A DNA stretch of 64,000 nucleotides from JBOCEF01 sp047610385 (GTDB taxonomy: Bacteria > Pseudomonadota > Alphaproteobacteria > Rhodobacterales > Rhodobacteraceae): positions 1-64,000 of the forward strand of contig JBLGAC010000017.1 of the NCBI GenBank assembly GCA_047610385.1, given 5' to 3'. The position numbers and the translations under genes are program-made. Of this stretch, positions 44,301 to 46,276 are shown piece by piece. Each line of letters opens with the position of its first letter. The first letter of the stretch is position 1. The notes under the pieces are model-generated. The model did not search any database and had not been told where the DNA came from. It saw nothing but the letters and a program-made list of their open reading frames with translations.

Positions 44301-44688
44301 GGCGCTGGAGGAGGAAGAAGCCCAGAACGGCGGAACCCATGGGGCCGAAACAGTCGGCTGGGTCGCGCTGGACCGCGGTCCGGGGGCATGGAACACCAAT
44401 GACGACGTGTTCGTGTTTGAGGCCGGAACCCATGTCGCCGGGTCCGGGGGCAGCAGCGATGCGTTCGCCGCCGGGTTCGCCGCAGCCCCGGTGATGCTGG
44501 GCGGGGTCGCCAGCGCCGCGGATCTGGATGCGGCGGAATTGCGGATGTCCGGGCTGACCTCGCTTGGCGTCAATTTCCGGGTTGAGAAAGACAAATCCTC
44601 CGACAGCGAAACTGGCCATGCCGCGGAACAGATCGACTGGATCGCCATTGGCGGCGAAGGGCTGCTGTTCGGTGAACTGATCGTCTGA
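18481..44688 (+). CDS. Giant multidomain secreted/surface protein (about 8,735 residues), probable adhesin
   Basis: A single uninterrupted frame of 26,208 bases. In order: residues 1-4610, eight blocks of seven propeller-type repeats with cadherin-like spacers; 4610-4815, an Ig-like and a PKD-like domain; 4815-5960, about ten cadherin-like domains; 5961-6085, a CARDB domain; 6085-6640, Ig/CarboxypepD-like beta domains; 6645-6680, a Gly-rich hinge; 6680-7120, an Ala-rich helical region; 7120-7535, unassigned beta domains; 7535-8060, four cadherin-like domains and a Calx-beta; 8060-8180, a VCBS/RTX-like cap; 8180-8735, lectin-like repeats. The protein is acidic with almost no cysteine outside one zone. 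There is no N-terminal signal peptide, which fits type I secretion, but no HlyB/HlyD/TolC genes lie in the window and I see no canonical GGxGxDxxx array. Adhesion or matrix building is inferred from domain type. Confidence 0.93.
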   Translation: MLLTHEFQVNLFTAGSQTGARITKLNDGSFVVAWRSEAQDGQSGGIFAQHYSAGGQRIGLEFGLSQTTEGNAADVQLTALAGGGFAATWQDQNGQDGDGYGIFAQIFGADAAPVGDQFQINQTTQYNQYQSTVTALDGGGFSVGWYHDSYRSGPEGNHYYAVIGRSFDASGAATSDEFVASDPIDNSYQYEPAFITLGTGAGQKLLAIWRGYAPEDSDGIYARIMDPNGANAGARILVNDQTLSTQYQPQATELTDGRFVITWRGYGPEDSDGIYARAFAADGTPADVQFNVNPINYSTDAEPQIMARPDGGFTIVWSHYQQFEETPAANYTYGIFAVDYAADLTAGAYYQVNEQTAGQQYSPDMAMLDTGAMVFVWNGDTGDGSGRAVRMAFFGDDPSVVASGEAPLIEALPSAVTFDEAALNAGPVLIDIDGAAALSDADSADFDGGRLILGTLAPTQSDQPFAAPDAGAQHVFGILSTGTGAGQISVSGTAVHYQGVEIGQIAGSGAQLIVDLNAAADAVSVEALIESLTYANASDDPLDAFQIALMLEDGDGMSSEPVVINIAITPDQDGFNAVGGPRVVNGSIAGVQAAPAVASLSDGIDDLGYVIVWNDQGGADGSGHGVFGQRYASGGTRVGDEFQITEGALNTQNDPEVTALSNGGFVAVWYSQTDTDGTYSDDVMARVFGADGAPATPEMNLTRAAFAGNTELEPDVAATADGGFAVTWRSSRGFDEIYAQFFNADGTEKVPFFQVNPTEAGNHTHPKIAGLADGKVVVVYAMNASAADGGDGDDYGTYLRIMNADGTFATAEMQVNQYTDSYQYTPDIAALTGGGFAVTWRSYGQDTSNSGVFARMYDAAGAPLGDEFRVTEFTVNDQYQPTITALTDGGFAIAWYDDEASTPGTSRYDIYAQRYGADGTRVDGQMLITPEDNAAQYDPAIAARPDGGLIIAWRSDAGEDGDGGSIVHKVYGDPASYAFQNVSETLGVNSAFTIDEAAFDGGPQLLDADGSVGFQPGLGATFGGGAIEVRRSTFTDVDAIFVPGDDREQDVLGLRDQGAGGGLIQVSGTAISFGGVPVGTITQVGQELSIALLPAADAAAVRAILENITYFNASDDPAESRLYAITVRDAAGTITQPSYVTVTVTPAKDTSLTQVVAPTLVNALTAGDQTAPDAASLVDGGWVIAWTDASNDGSGAGIYAQRFDAGGAPVDEMFAVAQTTFNSQFEAKVTALTDGGYAIAWTDGSGADGAEGRAMARLYNADGSARGGEIQLNATVAGDQSQPDLTAITGGFVAIWRSETIDGAGYAVVAQRFDAAGAPVAGEVTVNQHTGGAQTDPKVSSLPGGGFVAVWVSDDAQDGSGTSVHARIYDAAALPLTDEFQVNVDGVGAQWEPEITTLDDGGFVVVWRGDQSGVQTYGRVFNGDGTARTDEFRVNEDGGSSDYQPSVTALDGGGFVAAWYDANSWYTRDGDYAYHDTIAQVFDANGRRIDSEFRVADGGGTNQSSPTLTAIPGGGFAVAYNSNGAGAQGDGSGYGIVQAIYSDPAIYAALAAAAPQIEGLSAAATFAENAVSAAPQRIDADGAAALTLALGVDLDGARLTVRTEEGQEDQGHDPSSQHAFNLLTTGDLPGQVNHDGATVSYGGAAIGSMSTAGGVLEVIFTATATAEAAEAVIGLIAYANTSDAPLGSTLARVAFTDGAGRSVQQVLTLTITSDPDTKPEPIGSARQVNTTEAQDQTQPHTVELTGGGWVVVWRAEDAGGTNDNVLAQIYAADGSMIGAEITINQLTASVQSEPDVTALDDGGFFVAWRSETGDGSLSRVQASAFDAAGVRTVAEFQVNDYTNNYQYNPHVETLDNGDVAVIWVSRYQSYYQEGVGADDGVYGKIYSINTGIVSETMGETRLSDTVNGYQNDARIAVMTNGDFVVTYQAQNVDGSGYAVVAKLFHQDGTVAAAEFVLTQQTSSDQTDAEVSALAGGGFIATWASTGQDGSSRGIYARIFAEDGSPAGDEFRVNTNVTGDQYDPQVVGLASGGFAVVWFDAHYRGSYYDYQDLYGQIYDASGNRVDEEFRVSGSSYNDLSNGATLTALASGGFLAAWQNNSAASEFGDGSGTAIRLQIFGDPAGPLPVEQAGLADLAAATLRSPAEVLAGPVLIDPDLTVTDPDGAGFDGGALRIEISGGGTAEDTLALNVAGVVTLSGADVLVSGVTVGTIDVAENGTAGAPLTIAFNAAADAGTVEAVAEALTWASSLVDPTGAAKTFLYTLDDGSSGMPADGSSTLTVGAPPSIALTGFNTAPVITETMLEAGPVRLFPEAEFEYNALSLFGGGYVRLDHDYPSLGYPTQRPTYADDIFTVIDAGTGAGQIGFDGTTVTYEGTLIGTVDGAETGQNGANFKIALDAAATEASVRALIRALAYDSTSDTMGGTPYFDIEVRDGGGVTTGTQNVNLVIQAEADQPDAVTGEIQVNAETFDNQNGPFMARLADGNIITAWHSEQQDISGVDDWGVFIQLWDARGNKIGGEIQVNQTEAGEQYARDVTALSDGGFVVGFYNNADVFFRIHGADGQPTGDEVSAAEITSSTQTDISIAPLAAGAFMAVWTTAGVDGSGDSVAGRVFNADGSPASAEFQINIDTYSTQAGPTATTLSNGNVAVLWHNYSNGTTGDGSANATMLRIYTPSGAALTPTETVVNTYANSNQDNAVVAALVGGGFVTVWESYAQDGSGEGIFAQIFADDGTKVGGEFQVNDQSYSEQNNPEVIGLSGGGFVVAFSAQFIDGSGYGVAAKTYDAAGAATSDEFRVNTNISGNQYPVNIVALDNDGFAVGFYSDTSGGSGDGSGNATYMRFYGDPAAYGLVADPVIVGFAPTVTFEEAAVNAGLQSLDAAIGFADGDTTDFDGGSLTLTRAVTGGNIDTFSAPDNQMQDQLGIITAGTGAGEISVIGATVSFEGVAFGTITSDGVDGAPLQVDFIAGATRPALEALIQALGYANVSDAPAATRTFGLTVDDGHGGRSDQQLITVTVTPEIDGIAALTGDQQVNRFALGEQNEAAIAQLSGGGYVVVWRSQNQALPGDNEYDVYARIFTEDGQPIGGEFIVGQTPQDGQYNPMVTGLDDGGFAVAWRDDNPAQDGSNSAVMGRVFDADGAARTDDFIVNVHTNDHQLHPAITAVPGGFVATWASRNQDGSDYGIWQRAFGNDGTALATEAQVNQSTSGTQYLPQIAAFDGGGHVVVWTSNASLALGGDGSGFGAYARRYDASGAALDDEQLVNSITSSDQYRPDVATFADGRYVIVWRDSAADGSGEGAYARLYGADGVPEGAEFRVALTAAGNQDDVHVAVLTDGRFAVGWTSDLNTDEGVGTGGGTGVFVQLFAADAARIDDPLVVSEERFGTQDGFEIAALAGGRFAVTWSSYYYNAAHPSDGSNYGVFTRVFGATGEAITTAAPVVAGVNATRDLTEDQVNAGPVLLDADGASSVTDGDTGDFGGAVLRVTRISAELAGILLNYGDDHAQDALSVRDQGAGPAQVGLSGATITYGGAAIGTLMSDGQAGADLTIAFAAGTTAHQVSAVIENLTYANASDDPFASRGFELTLTDPDGMVSAPQIITVNVAPQTDRAAPAGTDAQANSWIAQDQTSPAMATLSDLPGGAPTGYVVVWTSGNQDNNGDGLLGVFAQVYTLTGAPAGAEIQINSTVAGNQSQPTVVGTDGSGFMVAWTDGGALDGSSNGVFARFFDGTGGALTPEIGVTSTTLNAQDGPSAARLADGDIVIGWSGYGANGDRVYTQRFDAGGARVGVETQSSVDASGVYSDHQHASVAALAGGGYVVAFHANAQVGAALNDDVVNSYGVYATRYDGSGNALDASPVQINSFTYSVQYQPAAAGLADGGYVIAWQSYTQDSSVYGIFAQRFAADGSTVGGEFLVNESLASNQNDAAIIGLASGGFVIGWHDDYGNAWGQAYGADGGRVDGQFALHDQAAGTQNLAALTLLTGDEFVAAWASSTGDGSGYGVFQRIFGDVAATQAAPTLEGLPAEVTYQENTVNTAPQLLDADGAAAVSDLDSADFDGGSILVSVVGSARPLVNQISAPDNNAQDQFGVLATGTGDRAVTVSGNDIFVGGVQVAAVVQSGIGGAPLEIALNANADAQAVERIVESLSYRNISSDPIAERTVRVQITDGDGGYSAPQLVDVKIVANLDGATPILGERQANTFTDNQQYDPRTTTLDNGDVVIVWHSYTQDGSDWGVYGQLFNAAGEKLGAEFLVNSDFTTGGQVYPDVAALDGGGFVVSWECRDATHGGQSQDIFAQIYGVNTVNPGLPDESREAAEVGSEIQANVITASTQSGARVTGVAGGGFAVTWATYTSGGSGDGSGYGIAARIFDAGGTGGSELLVNTGANGDQSDPQIVTLANGDLMVTWHSADGTDSGDGSSRGVFAQRMDAAGNLLSRDGTTPGSDEFQINTYTASEQSTSAIAALADGGFVATWISNGQDGSGYGVYAQIYHADGSAQGQEFRVNEGRTSSQIAPEVAALSTGGFVIAWTTQDPYAETGAYNYEGVFAQQYGASGARIDTQFRVNTEVASSQNMPSITAVGEGGFLVAWASETSGTAGDGSARGVFYQLYGNSAPEVSADFAVDEDGLVILSIDAFDAGFVDEEGQDLAEIRIVSLPSAGALTFDGVPVTGELVASRADLVAGKLVYTPFDDQNGTDGFLFFASDGIAYSTEAGQATITIAPVNDAPGLEAGADAALLEGGTLTRTFTLTDPDSDTYGYVINWGDGSAPDTASSAAKALTRGHVYAAEGAYTVSVTVNDGSGEANGAETDTFAVTVGNAPPTPKRDNLPGTEDTGFAGNLLANNGYGVDGDPGGDPVFVATVAGQPVPATINLGGGLLTVAANGDFTFDPNGAFEALSVGQTSTQSFVYEIEDDSGARAQITSYVYVAGRNDAPAPLDDDAIVSVGSSVSDNVLTNDTDTDANDVLKVSVVAGSPVGSSGPTLVTLPSGATVSMQDDGAYTYDPNGAFPTGGTDSFDYTVSDGHGGFETATVDVTVETVNAAPTAVDDAFTVEENAQLADNVLTPSTGAADSDADLDALIVTKINGLAINVGVTITLASGAKVTVGANGSLGYDTNGAFEALGLGDTAPDSFTYDVSDGQGGSDTANVAIAVAGENDAPVARRNDYIVGEDAALSGDAILDNTGSGVDSDVDGAVAELGITLINGGAYTPGTPVALPSGAALVMNADGTFDYTPGAAFNHLKTGQNAIDSFTYTLSDGDGGTSSALVRFTVTGANDAPTAQDDAFAIPASAIAAGSLLADNGSGADSDPDGDALAITHVDGAAITYGVPVTPAAGGQLTIFANGTFSYDPAGAVDPVFGTTQDVTFSYRVNDGNGQTNEATATITVSAAGSAPVATDDAFATTEEAGIAGNLITGDNGNGPDSDSDPEDVLRITQVNGVAANVGVQITLASGAKLSVGANGSMGWLPGGAFDGLAAGAPGQDSFTYTLSDGKGGTSSATVTIDITGLNDAPDAADDVIGVFEDTPGSDNLFLNNGSGADTDPDGDAFNVSAVNGDAGAVGAPVTLASGALLTVHGDGGVDYDPNGAFQRLRAGQTGYDSFSYTLDDGNGGTDTAAVSVQITGQNDAPEGVADHFVHNTASGNVKTNDADPDAGDTFQIAQLNGDAGAIGVQTAIASGALVTLNADGTFTYDVNGAFDALGNNATAIDSFSYTLRDAIGALSAPVTASITITGNGAAPDALDDGYATDEDTPVIGNLLDGTGGGLDTDADGDAITVTHINGALVTAGQVVTLPSGALVQIFPNGDFGYDPRGAFDALAAGAPAADSFAYTVSDGKGGTDTATATFDLTGVNDGPTGRDNDYALVEGATLSGNVLTDDTGKGVDSDPDGGPLTVTQINGLAASVGSQITLAGGGTITVASDGSFNFDAGAAYDGLLYGQTATDSFAYQVSDGMGGVSYARTEITVASTDLAGNLVVSGVSFSGGRTGESSSATYRIDNIGAGVIDDRFGTKVFLSKDMGLSADDIAVGTFWTDAALNPGAYFSLTAPLTLPDQPGDYYVIAKVDSRNDVAEENEADNIAVSAAPVTVAASYHAIVEASKEVAAEGEIFTLSGHAYDTLTGAPKPYEWVTVEAELDGITTLAAVLTDGAGFFTMPYATLPGQAGIVSFSARHPNNPGETVGAEDTVDVFGMGFVQRQFEYSAVVGTTKTVTFTLENHGALDLTGLTVMVDDFPATWTSSVTVADADLAGDGTTTVTLTVDLPITTLLDFDIFNIEVMSDQGAVATLPVKLDAIVPTALLVADVSVIKAFAVRGEQELVEVTITNIGGDASGPLTLNVPAGIDWLSFATPGLIASLAPNESVDILLSLTPDTDVPLGSFAGSFSIEGADGGALTMPFQFFTISDAVGDMQLNITDELTYFAEGEPLLGDARIKVVNAVTKEVVYDEVDADGTLLIEDLPEGLYDVYVSASQHDSVKATIMVNAGDVTEVTPFLSRQTVSYTWSVTEIEIEDRYEISIIAKFETDVPIPVVTVDPPVFDLDPLQEIGDEMIVNMTITNHGLIAVNDVNLNFGTHPFYTIEAAIDFLPTLGAKQTYTIPVRLTRIDDFEDAAGGLAGVSADAAVPCGISADIGYTFPCGPNDVAKSIDLGFLNVEGNCGGGGGGNPFSFGGGGGGSFGGGGGGGGGGGNYVYSSVPMIAAFDTCDLLNVIFECEDLIPQPPFIGALLDLTEFAATGNKEGWVETASDIYDGFTSIFGGVFAASVEAGTDHDGGPIPFDGALASASAGGASRLGKGLSGFSDGFNKLGDALECAQAVAKLLGEDGIADDLGSLKDKLDKIQPLADLAGDIGGGLLGLQVAEGDEGSGGFVLPAATVDLEGSGIDEAALEDLAIALATFQAASAAALDAGDLLEMEDEAQALRTALINFIDAQTDEFGNFDDASGAINEADLVGALGATADFIDYLGDLDRSYGRLSAALNSMELMQDAGLYVFGADVWAEALGDVRLDDFLEAFILAYEAQAANGYLLDAADRAALTAMPLPGPLTPVDVDAFIDRWNRTMDYWEAGIFRLSDVPEGQATDFLATDVWQGFAQAVLDADADAQNAGYASLSDQINGQIDEAETILSSSVSGVCATVTIEISQDLVLTRQAFEAKMVLINEQDVDLTGISLEVEIRDASGLLVAYNVFGVDDAELAGGLTSIDGTGVLAGGQQGSATFTLIPSRLAAPLVETTYTVSGTLKYTDQGTEVAIPLRSEEINVRPQAELELDYFLQRNVYSDDPFTEGVVEQSVPFALGLLLQNVGAGDAMDLSITSAQPKIIENEKGLLIDFEIIGSSVNGEAVQPTLTADFGDVAAGDAEVATWLMQSTLQGKFIEYEVSFKHLNSLGIEELSLITETRIHELIKIVRDDGLGSDTLPDFLVNDDWETDPLGVPDTLYTSDMEVFTVAQAFDEAADGPASLADTEVQITATINAAGWNYVELLDPSDGALTIARVLREDGTEVNLENVWVTDRTFPAVGRPTYENVLHILDEVDTAGTATWTVIYESTNLAPVALNDVAATNEETAVIIGVLANDTDGNADALHISGVGSTANGTVTITAGGQIRYAPKLDFFGTDTFTYTVSDGNGGTSTAAVEVTVADVAEAIGEIRIDVGALEPGDPSFAPAPTGQAVEKNTGTRDVWFTLTRTAPATGAVAVTVAAFGTAGAGDIVAGAPTVVHFADGLTRKSFKLQVTGDLAVEGDETLGVRIVSTDRADVVVAAGGDDAVWTILNDDVANAAPDAVDDTKTTAEDTAIIFDPRANDTDANGDALAVTIVTGPAHGTAAVLADGTIRYLPSGDYNGADTLTYRISDGKGGTDTAVVAITVTPVNDAPVARADVAVTDEDVAAVINVRANDTDVDGDPLTIASIGSAAHGTVTEGLGGTLVYTPDADFHGTDSFSYTLADPGGKTGTATVTITVDPVNDAPRPSGDIRRVNNTQDVITVFENDIDPDGDAFVLGSVNGAPVPANNIILLPSGAGMLSLGGGAFTYVALGAGAGVTADAPAFDSFSYTLIDEHGAESAPVEVVLEIVPTVALGSQGPNIHMVGTTGGDVIMPYLGADKVDIGQGGLDVVAGTAADLAGDVIHGIDDGDAIRIDAAWLAVADIAFDGRFVTVDGGAMPDWQIDLGTDMPHGRFVVSQSPSGTELTFQRIDPVAQVVSLSVGTTAMTVTLDHAFVNPVAFALAPSLNDGDPVMVRIIAVVGDQVTLKLQEPNAADGVHGLEDVTLFVVEAGTHTLADGTVLQAGLLITNKMVARGFESVAFADSFDAAPAIFSQTQTTNGRDYVVTRQTGGSTDGFRVSMQEEEGNDFHTPETIGWMAIEQGIGDWSGLAYSAGSLTNAVNGNPTAGSFGAGFADAPNMIASLSSYRGVDPVAPRTVSIDASGFTATAQEDTSFDAETNHGRESLDWLALGGEGMLYAGAGASVIPGLGSGVVMAETGRITLNHLGATVTLAHAFANPVVIASVNTVNGAQEVVARISDVTSGSFFVALQEPDYLDGSHAWEQVSFMVVEAGSWRLPDGSVITAGTAGLSNLSSASFQPITFDAAFDSAPSVVAQVQTLNDAGFVKARIDGRDAAGFGLALEEEEAQNGGTHGAETVGWVALDRGPGAWNTNDDVFVFEAGTHVAGSGGSSDAFAAGFAAAPVMLGGVASAADLDAAELRMSGLTSLGVNFRVEKDKSSDSETGHAAEQIDWIAIGGEGLLFGELIV
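32920..36360 (+). repeat. Tandem array of about ten cadherin-like (Big_9/VCBS-type) domains
   Basis: Ten consecutive modules of about 105-120 residues, most opening with NDAPxAxDDxF or a close variant and containing NVLxNDxGxDxDPDGD, a LxSGAxxTVxADGSFxYDP strand, a DSFTYTxSDGxGGxDTA strand and closing IxVTGxNDAP. The eighth (from about 35340) is shorter. Such modules bind calcium and form stiff stalks in bacterial adhesins. A PKD-like domain (VINWGDGS) at about 32635-32920 precedes the array. Confidence 0.85.
36361..36735 (+). other. CARDB domain within the giant protein
   Basis: Residues about 5961-6085 read as a CARDB (cell-adhesion-related domain found in bacteria) module: LVVSGVSFSGGRTGESSSAT opens it, followed by RIDNIGAG, KVFLSKDMGLSADD, PGDYYVIAKVDSRNDVAEEN and EADNIAVS. 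It marks the switch from the cadherin-like stalk to the central region. Confidence 0.8.
38413..38520 (+). other. Poly-glycine hinge and cysteine-containing zone of the giant protein
   Basis: About 36 residues, mostly glycine (runs of GGC codons) with short NPFSFGG and GSFGG islands, between a beta region and an Ala-rich helical region. Nearby are the cysteines PCGI, PCGP and NCGG just before it, DTCD and FECED just after it, then LECAQ and GVCAT further on. I noticed only one other cysteine in the protein (WECRD in block 8). The codon run is a likely slippage site. Confidence 0.85.
41090..42660 (+). repeat. Second cadherin-like array with an inserted Calx-beta domain
   Basis: Four more cadherin-like modules (starting NLAPVALND, NAAPDAVDD, NDAPVARAD and NDAPRPSGD). 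A Calx-beta domain (about 41380-41765; FTLTRTAP, then HFADGLTRKSFKLQV and EGDETLGVRI) sits after the first. A degenerate VCBS/RTX-type cap follows to about 43010 (GGDVIMPYLGADKVDIGQGG, then GTAADLAGDVIHGIDDGD). Confidence 0.8.
43020..44685 (+). repeat. C-terminal duplicated lectin-like repeats
   Basis: Two copies of about 270 residues (about 43020-43840 and 43841-44685), each made of three related subrepeats. The subrepeat core is a GFxVxLQEP or QEEE strand, a DGxH/DFHxxE turn, and VVEAG, GWMAIE or DWLALGGEG. Strands such as VAFADSFDAAPAIFSQ and VKARIDGRDAAGFGL match the V-F...F...P.V and GF.V pattern of H-type lectins. Carbohydrate binding at the C-terminal tip is therefore plausible but inferred from pattern only. 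Confidence 0.6.
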
Positions 44689-44709
44689 TCCACACCGCCG
44701 CCAACATCG

Positions 44710-44744
44710 CGCCCGCCCCCTGTTCACCGGGGGGCGGGCGTTTT
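44710..44744 (+). terminator. Rho-independent terminator of the giant gene
   Basis: A perfect 11-bp stem (CGCCCGCCCCC / GGGGGCGGGCG), 9-base loop and TTTT at 44741-44744, 21 bases after the stop. Confidence 0.92.
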
Positions 44745-44789
44745 CATGCGTGTGCGACGCATCACGAAGGCGGGATCAGCAGAAGACGC

Positions 44790-44960
44790 CATTTGCCCGT
44801 CCAGATCAAAATCGCCGTGGTGAGGAAAGGCCCCGACCGTGCCAAGGGGTTGTCTGAGCAGGAGGCCCATGCCCACCTGCGCCGCGCCGCCATGGACCAG
44901 GGCAAAAAGCTGGGTGAGATCGCGCAGGCACTGCTGACTGCGGCGGATTTGTTAAAATGA
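44790..44960 (+). pseudogene. nasT: nasT remnant (ANTAR-domain antiterminator, C-terminus only)
   Basis: The last 50 or so residues of a NasT/AmiR-type regulator: KGLSEQEAHAHLRRAAMDQG then KKLGEIAQALLTAADLL. This is the RNA-binding ANTAR helix bundle. The receiver-like domain is missing; the giant gene's terminator lies only about 45 bases upstream. Its TGA overlaps the nasS ATG (ATGA 44957-44960), the native operon junction. NasT binds the nas leader RNA and lets transcription proceed when nitrate is sensed by NasS; without the N-terminal domain it cannot be regulated. Confidence 0.85.
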
Positions 44961-46014
44961 CCGGATTTTCCCTCGATGCCGGCTTTCTGCCGCTGGTGGA
45001 CAGCGCGCTGCTGGTGGTCGCCCATGAAATGGGTTTCGACGCCGAAGAAGGCTTTCAGCTGCGCCTGAGGCGTGAAAATTTATGCTCCACAATCCGCGAC
45101 AAGCTTGCGCTGAGGCGGCTGGACGCGGCGCATATGCAGGCGCCTGCGCCCGCCGATGGCGATGTCCATGGGGCTGGGCGGCCTGCCGCTGAAAATCAAT
45201 GCGTTGATGGTGCTGTCGGTGAACGGCAACAGCGTCGGGGTCAGCAATGCTCTGGCAGCGCGGATGCACGCCGCCGGACCACGGCTAGGTTTCATGGAGG
45301 CGCGCGGCATCGGAGAGCGGCTGATCTGCGCCGCCGCCGCGCCGATCCGGGTCGAGGTGCCGTTTTCGTTCTCACTGCATGCAGGGCAGCTGTAGCACTG
45401 GTTTGGCGCGCTGGGTCTGGCCGCGCCGCAAGGGCTGATCGTGCGCACGATCCCGACCGCCCTGATGGCCGATGCCGTGGCCGTAGCCGTAGGCGAAATT
45501 GGTGCCTTTTGCGTGGGGGCGCCTTTGGGTGCCGCGACGGTGGACCAAAGCGCCGGGGACCAAGGCGCCGGGGACAACCCCGATCAGGTCCACGCCTTGA
45601 TGCGTGCGGTGTGGCGCGCCACGCGTTGGCTGGCCAACCCGTCGGCGCGGATCACCGTGTCGCCCGACGGGCATGAGGAAACCCCGCCCGGGTTCCTTGA
45701 ATTCTTTGACGGCGCCACAAATTTCCCGTGGCGCAGCCAGGCGATGTGGATCACCGGGCGCATGGGTCTGGACGCCACTGAGGCGATGGCCACCGCGCGC
45801 GCCTGTTTTCGCGGCGATCTTTACCGCCACAATCTGGGGCCAGTTGGGGCCAGTTGGGGCCAGTTGGGGCCGATCTGCCGGGTGCCTCTGAGAAGGTTGA
45901 AGGGCACTGATCCGCCGCACGCCGGTCGTGTCCTCCACCAGAGAGATGTTTCCGGGCCCTGACTGCTTTTTTGACGGGCAAATATTTGGCCCGGATGCAG
46001 GCTTGTCGCGATAA
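44957..46014 (+). pseudogene. nasS: nasS pseudogene (nitrate/nitrite sensor, CmpA/NrtA-like)
   Basis: ATG 44957 opens the typical sensor start (FLPLVDSALLVVAHEMGF, IRDKLALRRLDAAHM), but a frameshift follows near 45130. The next pieces (MSMGLGGLPLKINALMVLSV from another frame, then GLIVRTIPTALMADAVAVA, PPGFLEFFDGATNFPWRSQA and ATARACFRGDLY) follow the family order, with a TAG near 45393, deleted segments, and a second frameshift caused by a 10-bp repeat at 45836-45870. The tail GPDCFFDGQIF is still readable before TAA 46014. No signal peptide, as expected of the cytoplasmic sensor that holds NasT inactive. Confidence 0.87.
45836..45870 (+). repeat. 10-bp tandem repeat that shifted the nasS frame
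   Basis: CAGTTGGGGC stands three times in a row at 45841-45870, after a partial GGGGC. With a single copy the frame reads NLGPVGADLPGASEKVEG, the conserved NasS sequence. The two extra copies add 20 bases and throw the frame off. Confidence 0.9.
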
Positions 46015-46156
46015 AATTGCCCAGACTTAAGGCGCAAAAATAATCTGCCCTGATTTCTGCATATTTATCGTGCCACCCTGCGGTGGAATCGCGATGATGA
46101 CAGCACAAGACAGTCAATCACATCTGTCTTTGAGACCTCCCCCAACACTGAGGGTT

Positions 46157-46176
46157 CTTGAGCAATGCCGCTCAAG
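46157..46176 (+). promoter_or_regulatory. Remnant of the ANTAR-target leader hairpin before nrtA
   Basis: CTTGAGC-AATGCC-GCTCAAG is a perfect 7-bp stem with a six-base loop having A at position 1 and G at position 4, the loop pattern of RNAs bound by ANTAR proteins such as NasT. It stands in the 260-base gap between nasS and nrtA, where nas leader RNAs lie. The second hairpin of the pair is not convincing (imperfect arms around 46179-46199), nor is the terminator, so the leader is probably decayed. Confidence 0.55.
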
Positions 46177-46276
46177 CATCTGCCGCGCATCCGCGCAGCA
46201 TTGATGTTCGTCAGTCCCTTTCTTTTGGCTTTTATTTCGGTTCACCCTGCGGACCGCCATCCCGGAGAACGCGCAT

